Shown in pieces: positions 12,641 to 24,553 of a stretch of 64,000 nt of DNA (positions within the stretch are counted from its first letter, which is position 1; every line of letters starts with the position of its first letter). The notes under the pieces are model-generated. The model made no database searches. It saw only the letters and a list, made by a program, of their open reading frames with translations, and was not told the origin of the DNA. Location: the NCBI GenBank assembly GCA_907164885.2, contig OU015490.1, forward strand, positions 223,181,054 to 223,245,053. The letters are read 5' to 3'. Source of the stretch: Dolomedes plantarius. Lineage: Eukaryota > Arthropoda > Arachnida > Araneae > Dolomedidae. A program made the position numbers and the translations under genes.

Positions 12641-13640
12641 TGCAAACATCCCTTTCACTTGCATATTTCTAGCAAATTGTGTATTGAAGCGTGTAGGGAA
12701 TCTGTTTTATTTCAATGAAAAAGGAATGTGAAAAAGTATTTACAATGAATAATTTTGCTTATAATGTCATTTAAAATATAGAAAAACCGTTTTAAACTCA
12801 CTTTAAAATAGCAGTCTTTAACAACATATAATCGAGAATCAACTTCATGGAAATGGAATATAAATAGATATATACTACATATATGGCGAAAAAGAAGTAC
12901 CAGGACAGAAATTATAAAGGGATTATAAATGCATCGTCAATTATTTAAAATTAAATAACGGCACCAATTATTTTTTTCCATGTGGGTAAAAATACAGAAT
13001 CTCAAATTTATATTCCTTAACAAGCATCATATGTAAGTACGCGGGATCTGTTTAATTTTGAAGGAAAGTGAAAGTAATGAAGTATTTTTCATTGTAAAAT
13101 TGTTAAAAATAAAAAGAAAGAATTGTTTTAAAATTTGATTTTTAATCTGCCCTACAACAATCTTAAGAAATATGATGCTATCCAGGGTAAACTTAGTGGG
13201 AAATTGATATAAATGGAAAAATACTGCGAGTATGATTAAGTGAAGCATATCTTATTAAGAAATTTATAAAAGCAGTATTGAAAAATTCGATAAAATACTA
13301 AATTGCTATGCTTGGTAAGATACTAAAATTATTTATAATTAGATATCAGAGCCAAATTTTTTTTCATGAGGGCAGAACTTTATCTTCAATTAATATTCCT
13401 TATAGGGGTCGTATATCAGTAAGCATGATCTGATTTATTTTATCGAAAAAGTCGTAAATTATTTAATATCAATTATGTAGCCAATTTTTCTTTAAAACAT
13501 GAAAAAGTTTTGTACTGTTTCGCGGTTACAGCCACTTAACGGGTAAACATGATTGGATTTATTTTAACTAAAAGAGCGCGATAAATTATTTACAAGAATC
13601 ATTTCCTCTTTCGTACCATTTAAGAACAAATTGGAGAATC
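12641..13640. repeat. Diverged further units of the same array
   Basis: Weak, irregularly spaced matches to the unit start (for example GAATCTGTTTTATTTC near 12700, GATCTGTTTAATTTTG near 13045, GATCTGATTTATTTTAT near 13428, GATTGGATTTATTTTAAC near 13550) suggest four more, older units of about 300-400 bp. Confidence 0.5.
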
Positions 13641-13662
13641 CCTTTTAAACTTAATAGAAAAA

Positions 13663-13965
13663 GTGTTTTGCGCCAAGTGTCTACCCTCCTTCACAGCTGA
13701 TAAGCTTTCCCAGCCAATTCCCAATTCACTTTCATCTCTTAATTCAATATCCTACGTGCCCTATTTAGATACAATTCCCACGAACTTAAATAAAAGCGTT
13801 CAACATCATGTCGTAAACTTTCACAATACTATTGCCGGGGAACGTGCGCGGGAGACCAATAATCTAATTTCGGTGAAAGGCACTCTCTCGAGACTGTTCA
13901 CAATTTTCAATCGTGACTGGTCTCTCACATGCATTGTTTGGATAATTTATTTTTTCTGTATTTGA
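13663..13965 (+). CDS. Unrecognised 100-codon open frame
   Basis: I do not recognise this protein. It begins MFCAKCLPSF, is serine- and asparagine-rich in the middle, and ends in a hydrophobic stretch (CIVWIIYFFCI) that could be a membrane segment or chance. The region is less AT-rich than its neighbours, which is why I list it. There is no promoter, splice signal or neighbour that supports expression. It could be an exon, an old element fragment or noise; noise is the most likely. Confidence 0.15.
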   Translation: MFCAKCLPSFTADKLSQPIPNSLSSLNSISYVPYLDTIPTNLNKSVQHHVVNFHNTIAGERARETNNLISVKGTLSRLFTIFNRDWSLTCIVWIIYFFCI

Positions 13966-13969
13966 AAAT

Positions 13970-14411
13970 TAGTTATCTTTTACAAAATCTTGTAGAATGT
14001 TTGTCTTAAAGTCTTTTCACTAGTGTTTCGTAGATCGGTTTCTTTGCGAAAATGATCATTTTAACGAGACTTCCACAGTTTTAACTCTTATATTATGCCT
14101 AGTGATGTGGCATTTAACGCATGGTTTATGGTATTTGAGTAAGGCCTTCATGAGCTCGAAAACGTCTCAATAGCATGTAATAAGTGGGGAAGAGGAATGT
14201 TGAATTTGTGTACATGAAAGGGCTCCGGAGAGGTTACGGCGATTAGGTTAAAATGGGAACTCATTATGGAAAGCTTTCTCTCTACGAAACACTCAGCACT
14301 ATAATAGATAACTAGTTTGCCATTGCTTTTCCCAGATTAAAATAAGCAAAAATAAGCTAAAAATGTTTTTGAAGAATTTCATTGGCGCTTATCGCTAATT
14401 AAATTATCCAT
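13970..14411. other. Unannotated interval
   Basis: No element or gene is recognised. Confidence 0.5.
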
Positions 14412-15176
14412 ATAGATAAAACAGTTCCGTAACTGACTGATTGACATACTGACTGACATACTAACTGACTGACTGACTGACAGATAACGCACTGGCCAAA
14501 CCGTTGGACATAAAGAGTTGAAATTTTGCATGGCGATTCTACTTATAGTGTAGGGGTGCACTAAGAAATACTTTTGAAAAATTCCTCTTAGATTTTTTAA
14601 AATTAAAATTTTAAGCTGTTTTTGTAAATATTTTTTTGTTTGCATTTAAAATAATAATCTGAGGGTTATAAAATTTATATCACAAGAAAGATCATAAATT
14701 CCTTTAAAATGAAATCATTTTCGAATCTTTACCTCCATTTCTGATTTTTGGTTAATGTTTAAAGATTCATTTTTAGAATTTAATTTATTAAATGCTCATC
14801 ACGTGATTTCTTTTCTTTTTGTCATACTTGAAACTAATTTTGCGTCACGGGCATAACAACAAAATAAATTGAAAAAATAATATTAAAGTATAGTAAAAGA
14901 TAAAATGTAACCACTAAACTAATTGAGATGGATTTTTTTTTAAGAATTCAATTCAAATTAGTATGTTTTATGGATATTAAACATACAAATTAATTGCATA
15001 CATTGACCGTCGTATTTAATTTGAATATTTTCTTTTATATATTATTTTGTCTATAAAAATATCCGTTACAATTTTTTATAAATATATTTTTGGGGGTTTT
15101 TTGGCATTAATTGCATACATTGACCGTTGTATTTAATTTTAACGTACTCCGTAGCAAAGCACGGGTATTCAGCTAG
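14412..15176 (+). mobile_element. Helitron-like non-autonomous element, copy 2
   Basis: The 5' part starts with AAACAGTTCCGTAACTGAC and contains a short TGAC microsatellite (14430-14482). The 3' end is a hairpin remnant (CCGTAGCAAAGCACGG) followed by GTATTCAG and CTAG at 15173-15176. The length is 765 bp and it is non-coding. Internal tetranucleotide arrays plus a hairpin-CTAG end are features of DINE-1/HINE-type Helitron derivatives. The body matches copy 1 and, inverted, copy 3. Confidence 0.65.
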
Positions 15177-16014
15177 TTTATTCATAAAAGGCTGTTCCAA
15201 TGATGAAAAGATGCTAGCTCCTCGACTATAGAAGAATTTTTCACTATGAAGGAGTATATAGTCCTACCGCTTATTGAAAATTAGGTTAAACATTCGGTCT
15301 TTGGTGAATATGGACTCTTCTATTAAAAAAAGCCACCTGAATGAAAATTCCCAGCAGTGTACCCCCCTACACTATAATTAGATCCAATATTTCTTGGCAA
15401 TGTCTCTAACTGTTCTCTATTATAAATGAGTATTATATATTTTGAAACACATTGATAATTGTTTATTTATGCATTTGTTTGATCTTTCCATTCATGTGTT
15501 TACTCATTACTTCTTCTGATAAATTTTTGTTCCGTACTCAAAAAATTAGTATGTTTTAAACTCTCTTTGACTTGTATACTTTATAGAGTTCGGTTTCAGA
15601 CTATGAAGGCAATTTATGTCATTAACAGGTCACATAGTTCCTTCGATGCCTATATATATATGGGTGTGTTCATTTTACCAGTGTCTTACTTATCTCTTAT
15701 TAGTCTTACTTATCTCTGTATTCACTTATCTCTTTCTCTATGTGCCTCTTCTCTATGTGCCTAACACGTTACAAAACTAAAACTTCTCTATTATTTAAAT
15801 ATTTTATAAAAGTATAATCTCATTTCTTACATAAAATTGTATGTTGTAAACTCTATCAGATATAGGAAACATGTCTTATAGAAATTTTCATTCGTCAATT
15901 ATTATTTTCCATTCAAATTTCATTTCTTTTATTGGTCATTTCTAAATTATTTTCAATTCTTCAAAGTCAAAACATCAGTTAATTTATATGTATATTTTAA
16001 AATTCAATCTTGGG
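15177..16014. other. Unannotated interval
   Basis: AT-rich with no recognised element. The 65-codon open frame at 15567-15764 is low-complexity (repeated SLTYL and LSLC) and is not credible. Confidence 0.5.
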
Positions 16015-16235
16015 CCGGAGGAAGCATGGTGGTAGCGCGCTGGGCTTGGGATTATGGGTGCTCTGTTAGAATCCCGACAAACGTCGTTAAATACCTTCAT
16101 GTCTAGGCCGGATATAGACACGTTAAATCTGTAGACTACGAAGTCCTTCTATGAGGTCAGAGAGGCTGAGAGAAGGTACGATCCCTCAGAAGTAGCCGAT
16201 GAAGGTGCTCTGTCAAAATTGAGGTCGCACAGGAG
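16015..16235 (+). mobile_element. SINE family I, copy b (3'-truncated)
   Basis: It has the tRNA-like head (AGCATGGTGGTAGCGC) and the family body: TGTCTAGGCCGGATATAGAC, GAGGTCAGAGAGG and GGTACGATCCCTC. It stops after AAAATTGAGGTCGCA, so the last ~110 bp, including the TATATAA segment, are missing. The B box is degenerate (TGTTAGAATCCCG). Confidence 0.65.
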
Positions 16236-16355
16236 GTGTAATTGATTATCTTATACAGTGTCCACACGGAATACAACCACAGATTCTCCAGCATTAAGGG
16301 CGAAAAATGGACATGTACTGGCAAACAACACATTCAACCCTTTAAATTTGAAATA

Positions 16356-16938
16356 CAGGGTGTCGGGGCTAAAGGTATCCAAAAGTTGACTTATTTTTGC
16401 GGAACTACCCATTATAATTTTAAAATACTTATTTAAATAGAAATCATATCTCAGCAAGTTTTAATATCAGTCATAGATTTTGATCATAGTATCGTATTTC
16501 GATGTGCACACCTTTTGTAGCATGACGTCTAAATGGTACGTACCATCACTAACGTCTAAATGGTAATCCAGTTCTCTCCAAGTGTTTCGTAGCATATCAG
16601 GGGTTATCAGACTTTTTTGCTTGGGGATTCATTAAATCCGTTGTGTATAAACAAAAAATTGAAACTGTGGATGATTTGAAGAAGCGTATCATTCAAGCAA
16701 TTCGTGTAATAACCCCTGATATGCTACGAAACACTTCGAGAGAACTGGATTACAGTTTAGATGTTTGTCATGCTGCAAAAGGTGCACACTTCGAAATCTA
16801 TGATACTATGATTGAAATCTATGATTGATATTAAAACTTGGTGAGGTGTTCTTTCTCTTTAAACATTTTCTAAATTATAATGGGTAGTTCGGTAAAAATA
16901 AGCCTTAACTTTTGGATACTTTCGGCACGTACACCCTA
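16356..16938. mobile_element. Mariner-derived fold-back element, copy B
   Basis: Two inverted copies of a mariner 3' end face each other. The left arm (16356-16607) begins with the terminal repeat CAGGGTGTCGGGGCTAAAG. The right arm (16705-16938) ends with its complement. TA lies on the left. The loop (about 16608-16704) carries more of the gene in plus orientation. Each arm includes the same C-terminal coding stretch. The structure would form a hairpin of about 230 bp. Confidence 0.75.
16621..16828 (+). pseudogene. Mariner-type transposase C-terminus
   Basis: The frame reads as the end of a Tc1/mariner DDE transposase. It starts at a short aromatic FAWGFI-like stretch just after the third catalytic position, then gives MYKQKIETVDDLKKRI, ITPDMLRNTSRELDYSLDVC and GAHFEIYD at the end. 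The ITPDMLR...R.D.C...GAH pattern is a known C-terminal signature of arthropod elements. The catalytic residues lie upstream and are absent. The same tail is encoded, reversed, in the opposite arm and again in copy A at 753-1131. Confidence 0.75.
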
Positions 16939-17404
16939 TATTTTGTTTTAAAATGCACTCTTTTAACAACGTTGGCTATTTTAAAATTGTTTTAGATCTG
17001 AGAGTAGCATTTCCCTTAATGTGATATCGTCTCATAGTGAAAGTTCAGTAGTTTTTAATAAACTGTTACTCCTAGCGATAGTTTACCGTTTTACTTTTAA
17101 TGCAGGATCTTCGATTCTATAAAGCAGTTTGGTTGTATGTTTAGAATAAAAAGCATAAAACCTGTTATCTATTACAATTCTGTTTAATTTTAACACTTGA
17201 TTTAGTTTAGCTGCCTTCATGTCGCATTATTGCAAACTCATACCCGATTCCTCGGGTAATTACCAACAGGGCTCGCGAAGACAAATCAATTTAGGGAAAT
17301 TGGCGAGGTATACGTACACATTAGCAGAACTGAAAAGGGAAGTGGATAAATTTGAGGAAGGAATCAGAGGGTGAAAAACAGTTTCCTGTCATGGCGTTTG
17401 CTGA

Positions 17405-17640
17405 GACCAGAGCTCCCAGCTAGAAAAATATAATACCCAAATGGCATCTCAAAAAAACCCAGATTTTAATTAAAAAAAGCAGCTTTTATAAAAATGTATT
17501 TTTTATTATTAAAAATTATTTAAAAAATACAAATAAGATAATACACACCCCATTTTCTAAAGTTACATGGGGTTAAATTAAAGTTATTTTATTTAATTGC
17601 TGTCAGATTGAATCCATTACATAACTTACTTCCATATTAA
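17405..17640 (+). repeat. AT-rich dispersed repeat R, copy 1 left part
   Basis: It starts near CAGAGCTCCCAGCTAG and continues through ATACCCAAATGGCATCTC to a CATTACATAACTTAC block. The same order of blocks occurs at 30560-31830. The copy resumes at about 19140, so about 1.5 kb intervenes. The start and the far end at 19465 are weakly complementary, consistent with terminal inverted repeats. Confidence 0.55.
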
Positions 17641-18960
17641 TTTGCTGAAGACCTTTCTGTGATTTTTTTGGTTGTATTTTTTTATCAATGCGTGTCTCTT
17701 ATCGTTTAGCACCTGCTTCATCTATTAAATCTATTACCAGTTCTACTTTAGGTATCCAGAAACGACAGTTTTTATGATATCTATCTCTTTATTCTGCCAT
17801 CATACAATCGCTCAGTTTCATCTTTAACCCTTTCCTTACGGAGTGGGATAGTGTGTATCCCAAGAATACGGGCACGAGAATGGATATATATATATATTGT
17901 GTGTGTGAGAGAGAGAGTGAGAGAGTGAGAGAGAGAGAGAGGAAAAACTTGGGAATTGAATAGAACAGTTTTTAACCCTCACAACTTCACTCGATCTATC
18001 TATTGCTTTACGACATTTAGAGTTTGCGGTGTTTTAGTTTGAACCTGACTTCACACGAGATTTTAGAAGGTGTGACTACGCTACCTACTAGCCTCACTAT
18101 AATTTAAATATAGTTTATTTTCTAAGATAACTTTTGCAGTATGCAGATTCATTTCAGAAGTTAGTATATATATATAAGGTAGGATGAATCTGTGTTCAGA
18201 CAACGAGATAGGTGTGAGGGTAGGGGTTGCGAGTTAGCTAGTTAGCTGTTAGAGTTTATCTTTTTGATTTTGTTAGAAGTTCATTGCCTTTTTATTAGCG
18301 TTTATTTGTTTTTGTTTATCGAAAGTTTCGATATTTTTTCAAATGAATGTTTAGTTAATTTTTAACGACGCAGTTGTCTTTTCCTTCCTTCTGTTGTCTT
18401 ACCTATTTTAATTTGAGCAATTTTTATTTTAGATTCAAATTTTATTTTATTAGGCAAGATACTTATTTTGTAGGAAAGTTGAAACATTACATGGTTTAGT
18501 TCTTTTACTGCTACAGAATCTTGCATGTATGGTGCGTTGAGCCCTAAGTGCGTGATTTCGGTTTACTTTGTCTGCATTCTTCCTGTTAGTAAATATCTTT
18601 CTCTGTTGAATTATTTACCTTTTAGTTATATTTGAAACATTACAATTAATATATATATATATACACACCTACCTGTACACACCTACCGCGCACACACCTA
18701 CCTGTACCATGTAGGTGTGTGCGCTTTTCATTTTATACGCTGCCCCGAGAAGTTATCGTCCACGACTCTTATTAATAAAAGATGTAGTTAAAGATATATT
18801 GTGGTGTGATTTGTGTGTCCGAGGTTGGAGATGCTGCGGGAACTGATTTAATTTACTGTGACGCACTGCCGGGCGACAAGTTCATCCATTGCGCCTTCAA
18901 GTAGATGAAGCCAGGAAAATACATAACAAAATATCCTCCACTCCGCCTTCGTTCATCGTC
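17641..18960. other. 1.3-kb insertion with promoter-like and poly(A)-like signals
   Basis: This segment splits repeat R. It has a (TA)(GT)(GA)n run at 17882-17940, a TATATATATAAGG box near 18167, AATAAAAGATG near 18774, and CACACACCTACCTGT-type short repeats with a complementary GTAGGTGTGTGCGC at 18660-18724. TATA followed ~600 bp later by a poly(A) signal would fit an LTR, but no ends or partner were found. About 65 bp at 18795-18860 (minus) resembles the LINE frame at 44840-44915. Confidence 0.35.
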
Positions 18961-18972
18961 CCGCGTCCGTTG

Positions 18973-18974
18973 CA

Positions 18975-19054
<80 letters not shown>
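18973..19054. repeat. (ATAC)n and (TA)n microsatellite
   Basis: About nine ATAC units followed by a pure TA run. Confidence 0.95.
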
Positions 19055-19060
<6 letters not shown>

Positions 19061-19139
19061 TATTAACTTATGAAAAAACTCTCTCTACGCACTCAGAACA
19101 GTGAGGTAAAAGAGTCAAATGGATAAATATGTGTGATAA

Positions 19140-19465
19140 GATATCATATTCGGGATTAATTCAATCCATCTTGATATTATGTAACCAATACCAAAATTCT
19201 GGGATAGTTTCGTAACGAGGAGATATATCACGATTCAAATGAAACGATCTCTATTTGTATCATTTTAAATTCATTAATTTACATAATTACCTTATTAGAT
19301 TACATAACTAATTACTCTTATGATAATAAATGAATATTAAATTTTTGCTATATTTTTAACGTAGAAGAAAATAAACCCATATTTTGAGATATTCTAAAAA
19401 TAAAACCATAAACCCATATGTTCACTGAAAAACCAAGATCTGGGTTTAAAAACAAAAATCTGAGA
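19140..19465 (+). repeat. Dispersed repeat R, copy 1 right part
   Basis: Blocks ATCTTGATATTATGTAACC, TAATTACTCTTATGATAAT and CCATATGTTCACTGAAAAACC match 31540-31830 in the same order. The end carries GATCTGGGTTT. Confidence 0.55.
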
Positions 19466-20278
19466 GCCGTGGCATTGACCATTGGTTCTATGAAATAATT
19501 TTGACTGAGAGTGAGTTAATCAATTGGCAAACAACTTCTATGAGTTAAAAATTCATAGATTTAGGAAGTTATATTCAGCTGATGATGTGATCTGATGCAG
19601 TTCAAGTTGTAGCAAAGGGATTTTTCACAATAAAAATAATTTTTAGCTCCAAATTCAGATCTTTAGATGTAAAGTAAATTTATATCACCCTCAAATTGTT
19701 TATAATCATTTTGTTTTAAATCTTACCTCGAGTGCCTTGGAAGATCCATTTGTATCAATTGGAATTAGTTCAAATTAACTTAAAAATTTTACTCCATCTG
19801 TGGTATGAATAATTGAAAAGAATTTAAAAACATAACAGTTTAGAGACACTTTTTATACTATAAAATTATAGAAACTTGTGATTTTGATTTTGGTTGTTTT
19901 CAATTTTGGGAAGGATACAATTTATTTTTATGTTAATCTCCTAATTTTCTGGTTTCAAAAGTCAATTTTTATAAGATATTTACGTGATATTTGAAATACT
20001 CAAATAGCTGTTTAACAATGAAGAATAAGAATAAAACACATTTCAAAAAGGCCAGATTGTACTTTCGGGTGTTTACGTTGCATTTTATATCGCATGTCTG
20101 TTTCAAAAAACCCTCACGTATGCACACATAGCGAGGGGTCGCTATCTACTGTAGCTGTTTTGCATTTTTCTGGCACACGTTCGATAATAATTTCACATCT
20201 TGTAACATAAATAAGGATTTGTAAAAGGAATGCAATTTTTTTAAGGAAAGGCAAATAATGTTAAGATAAAGAGAAAAC
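19466..20278. other. Unannotated AT-rich interval
   Basis: No gene or element is recognised. Confidence 0.5.
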
Positions 20279-20512
20279 AGAAAATTGCCATTTTTAAGTA
20301 AGAAGAGAGTTATTAGTTTGTTTTTTCCTTTTCTACAAAAAAAAAACGCTTTTCGCCTGTAAAAGCTTATTCGCTAGTCCTTCCCATGAGCTTTCCTTTT
20401 CTAAATTAGTTCATTAGATACTTATTTATAGAGCTCAATCGTAAACACGTCAAAGGCATCGTGTATTTCTTTTTCGTCTAATGCTACTTTCACTGAACGT
20501 GATTCAACGACG
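20279..20512 (+). repeat. Dispersed repeat S, copy 1
   Basis: TTTTTAAGTAAGAA, TTTATAGAGCTCAATCGTAAA and CTGAACGTGATTCAA also occur in order at 26415-26583. Both copies border a TA microsatellite. It is non-coding and its class is unknown. Confidence 0.6.
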
Positions 20513-20514
20513 TG

Positions 20515-20542
<28 letters not shown>

Positions 20543-20546
<4 letters not shown>

Positions 20547-20923
20547 AGATGTCTAGGGGAATGATTATGCAAAACTCTTGCAGAAACGAACATTATTTAA
20601 TGTTTTTTTGGACATAACTTACATAGGGACATTTACAACACAGCTAATATATGGACATTAAGAAATAAGATGAGCGTTCTCTTCACCATTCAATACAACT
20701 CAATTCCGTTCGTGGGCAGTCTCTCGGAGATGACCTCGCTCGTCTCTCCCTATGACCGCTCTCTCGTTTTTTCCTTCTCGCATGTTTACCTTGCCGCGCA
20801 AACCTCAGCGACATCTAGTAGCTATTCCGCACAACGTAGCTATTCCGCAATTTTCTTGTACGGTTTGCCTTGTTCCTATAGCGCTCGACTATCCTGACTA
20901 GCAGTGTCCTCACTGCTGTAACA
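20543..20923 (-). repeat. Gypsy 3' LTR
   Basis: This is a 381-bp direct repeat of 25407-25740. On the coding (minus) strand it starts TGTTACAGCAG at 20923, a standard LTR start, and ends near CATCTTGCC at 20543 against a (TA)n run. Shared blocks include TGGGCAGTCTCTCGG and GCCGCGCAAACCTCAG. By eye it differs from the other LTR at about ten positions. The 3' boundary is blurred by the microsatellite. Confidence 0.85.
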
Positions 20924-21019
20924 GCCTAGGATCTAAAATACACGAACTAAAAAAACAAAAACACATAGATTAGTACACAGTTTACAAACATTAAATTCTG
21001 GCCAAAACATTTATATAAG

Positions 21020-23366
21020 TCAACATTTGGGCCAGGGCTTCATATGGTCCGCTGATGAAGATATAACATTTGGTCCTTCATGATCTCCAATTTTGGCGTA
21101 TTAATAGCGATCATAGTATTTAACTTTAGTCACACGGTAGGGTCCAAAATATTTCGGTCGGAGTTTCAGCTTGCTTCCAAACTGAGTTCTCATAATTGCC
21201 ACCAGTTCTCCTTGCTTGTACTGATAAGCTTCCTTGCGTTTTCTATTGTAAATCTTACGATTCTCCTCTTGAATTTTTAAAATATTCTGCTTAGCGTCTT
21301 TCCTAATGCTATCACTATGTTGATTAAATTGGTCTTGACTTTCTTCCACAAGCAAATTTCTTATAAGGGCATCCTCGGGATTTTTCATTCTGGTTCCTAT
21401 GAGTAATTCAAACGGTGAGTACTTAGTACTACGTGACGTACTGCAGATTAACACTCGTTGCAATGAGTCGACATGTTTAAACCACTTCGCGGGATCATTT
21501 AAGGACATCTTTGTTAATACCGGAATAAGGGTTCTAAGTATTCTTTCCACTTTACCATTTGCTCTTGGTACTCCCGCAGTTATTTGTACATGATGGATAT
21601 TCTCTTTAGTGCAGTATTCTTCGAATTCGTTTGATCTGAAAGCTCCTCCTCGATCACTGATTATGGTCGAAGGATTCCCGAAGGATTTCTGCTGTAGCTT
21701 TAGTCTTTCGATGGCTTCTTGCGCTGTGGTACTTTTAGTTGGATACAGCCATGTGAATTTTGTAAATGCATCTACGACCGTGAAAATGTGATTGTAATTC
21801 TTATTGGTTGTTGGCAGTGGTCCAATGAAATCCACATGATATGTTGATAATGGCGAATCTTCCTTAGGAATAGGATGTAACAGTCCTTCTCCTTTCCCAG
21901 TCTTCTTATTTACCACTATGCATTCAACACAGTTTCTTATCACATTCTCAACACACTTTCTCATGTTTGGGAAATAAAAATTGCGTTTCACCAAGTCTTC
22001 AGTTTTTACTGCAGCAAAATGTCCAAAAGAATGTGCATGCTTCACAACGTCCACTTGCATCATTACAGGTATTACCAGTAACTCTTCATCATTAGCAATC
22101 TTATACAAGACATTATTATTCAAGATAAATTCGGAAGTTTTGACTGCCTGTAACAGTTTCTTGATGGTTTTGATATATTCGTCACTGTCTTGAGCATTAA
22201 CAATTTTGTAAGTCAACTCATCACTATTCACAACCATAACGGGGAATCTGCTCAATGCATCAACGTGTTGCATTTGTTTTCCAGGGCGATGTACTACTTC
22301 ATATTGGAACTCTTGCATGAATAATGACCATCTGGCAACTTTTGGTGTAAGTTCCTTTTTATCTAGGGTTTTTGCAAATGCCGCACAATCAGTGAAAATT
22401 TTAAATTTGGTTCCCAATAAATAATTCCGAAATTTTTTTAAAGCCTCGATAATCGCAAGCACTTCAAGTTCGTAGCTACACAATTTTTCTTCCTGGATGG
22501 AGGTTTTTTTGCTCATATACTGAATTGGATAATAGCGCCCATCATCACTCTGCTGGAAAAGTATTGCCCCTAACCCAAGTTTGCTTGCGTCCGTGTGCAA
22601 TTCCAATTTCTGCCCTTCTCTGTAATGGTGCAACAGGGGTTCATTAGACAACGCGTCCTTAAGTTTTTGAAAGGCTATTTTCTGTTCAAGGCCAAATTCG
22701 AAAGGTTTTGAGGCTCGTAATAAATCACTAAGTGGTCTTGCTATAATGGCATATGAAGGTATGTACTTTCTAAAATATCCTGTCAACCCCAGGAAACTCT
22801 GCACTTCTTTGGCATTCTCGGGTTCAGCAAAACAACGGACTGCTGCAGTCTTTTCTAACGACGGTCGAATGGTACCATTTTCAATAATGTGGCCTAAAAA
22901 ATTGATTTTCCTCTGCAAAAATCGGCACTTCTTAAGGTTCAGCTCAAGACCATACTTGGAAGCTGTTTCTAACACACGACTTAATTTTTTATGAGCTTCT
23001 TTTTTATTGATAGCTGGGATTATGATATCATCTAAATAAATAATTAAAGTCCCGTCTCTCAATAGGTCTCTGAACACGTAATTGATGTATCTTTGAAAGT
23101 AATTGCTGCTAATGGACAAACCAAACGGTACTCTTAGGAATTCATACTGGACTGACTCTGTTACAAACGCAGTGTATTTTCTACTTGCTTCATCCACTTC
23201 TACATGGAAGAAAGCACTTTTCAAATCCAGAGTCGTGAACACCCTTCCACTTTCTAGCTTATCTAATACTTCCTCAATAACAGGTAGCGGATATCTGTCT
23301 CTAACTATTCGCTTATTCAGAGCTCTGTAGTCAATGCACAAATGCATCGTATCATCCTTCTACACA
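21020..23366 (-). pseudogene. pol: Gypsy pol: RT core, RNase H, integrase
   Basis: Numbering from the methionine at 23347, reverse transcriptase has the first aspartate at D41 in TLDLKSAFF and the YLDD box at 104-107. RNase H has HTDAS (D253), an E in SYELEV, FTD (D320) and HVDALSRFP (D363). Integrase has a zinc finger H439-X3-H443-X29-C473-X2-C476 and a DD35E core at D506, D565 and E601. The frame stops at TAA 21101-21103. The same frame continues 27 codons beyond it with a typical gypsy pol C-terminus (GDHEGPN, then MKPWP) to TGA 21020-21022, so 21101 looks like a nonsense mutation. The real start is upstream; the methionine at 23347 is internal, just after a frameshift. The protein would copy element RNA and integrate the DNA. 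Confidence 0.95.
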
Positions 23367-23883
23367 CCACAACAGGTGAAGCAAAATCAGAGCAACTCTC
23401 CCTAATTATTCCTTGTTCTAACCATTCGTTTATTTGTTTTTCGATTTCCCTCTTTTCAGGAAGCGACAACCTGCGTGATCTTTGACAAATGGGTCTTTCA
23501 TCGGTCAGAATTATGTTCATTTTCAAAGCAGTAGTTTCTGTTTTGTTTGCCTCATAATTTTGAACAAGTGCATGAATTTCGTTTCTCAATTTACAGTCAG
23601 AAATGTGTGACAGGTCAAAAGGGCAATCATTATACGATTCGGATACTCTCACTAAGAACGAAGCTGATGAATCGTTTATATTAGCGCACTCTAAATGTTT
23701 TCTCGTTTCCAAGCCCGTACCGCTCGTAGGCGCCACTGCGTCATTTGGTTTCAATAACATGTCGTAAATTTTCGCTGGAAAAATAACTTCCGCAACAATT
23801 TCAGAGCTCGCAGCCAAAGCGTCTCGTGCTTTCCCACCCTCGCGTAGCGAAATGCTGATTTGTAAACATTGGCCAGTCGGCGC
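23317..23883 (-). pseudogene. pol: Gypsy pol: protease-RT linker and RT N-terminus
   Basis: The C-terminal part shows the conserved entry into gypsy reverse transcriptase: a QRSRRLSLPEKREIEKQI segment, then WLEQGIIRES and SPVVV. It runs out of frame near 23345-23365, where a one-base shift joins it to the RT core encoded at 21020-23347. Upstream the same frame is open to a TGA at 23884-23886 and includes LREGGKARDALAASSE before the first methionine at 23817, so that methionine is not a genuine start. It is a middle piece of one polyprotein, broken on both sides. Confidence 0.9.
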
Positions 23884-23899
23884 TCACCGAATACACTTG

Positions 23900-24548
23900 T
23901 CAAAACAATCTGGAATGAATTGGCTTTGCAGCCGAAACAAAATTCTTGTTTACGATTATCGAACTCGCACCACTGTCCACCGTGGCAAGTAAAGGCTTTT
24001 CGTCTATAAACACATCGGCATACTGAAGCTCACTGAACAAATAGTCATTTTGAGTTGGGATTGAAGTTGAAACGTGATTGATGCCGTATTTTTGGTCACT
24101 TTTGTTTTCTGCATTCGACAATTTCTTTGTACAGTTTCTAGCAAAATGTGGCCCCCCACAAACATAACAAGATATAGGTTCTCTACTAGAAAATTTTTGA
24201 TTTTGTCTCTGAAACTGCCTCGGGGAATGGTTTCCATATTCAAATTTTGTACGATCTTTGATAGCATCACTTTCATTCCTAGAACGAACATTCGAATAGT
24301 TCCGCGTTTCATGCAAAGTTTTATTTTTAGAAACAAAAAAAATATCACAAGTCTTTCCGAGCTGTTCAGGCGTCAGCCACGAATCGGCCTGTGTGATTTT
24401 AATGTGAGAAGCTGTTTCTTGATCTAGTGTGTCTAAAAATTTATCGCTCACCATTAGGTCAAAAAGTTTTTTTAAAATCAGAAACATTACGGATTTTGAG
24501 GTAATATTGGAACATTGCACTTAAGCGTGTTGCAAACTGAACATGCGT
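23900..24548 (-). pseudogene. gag-pol: Gypsy gag nucleocapsid and protease
   Basis: In the 206-residue frame starting at 24520, a nucleocapsid zinc knuckle lies at C118-X2-C121-X3-H125-X4-C130. It is one residue shorter than the usual CX2CX4HX4C. A retroviral-type aspartic protease active site, VDSGASS, has its aspartate at 182. A basic, glutamine/arginine-rich stretch precedes the knuckle. Between 24548 and about 24495 the reading frame changes at an A-run, and the frame ends at TGA 23900-23902 before the rest of the protease. The first methionine is not the true start, because gag coding continues from the piece at 24554-25189. Confidence 0.9.
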
Positions 24549-24553
24549 CTCAT

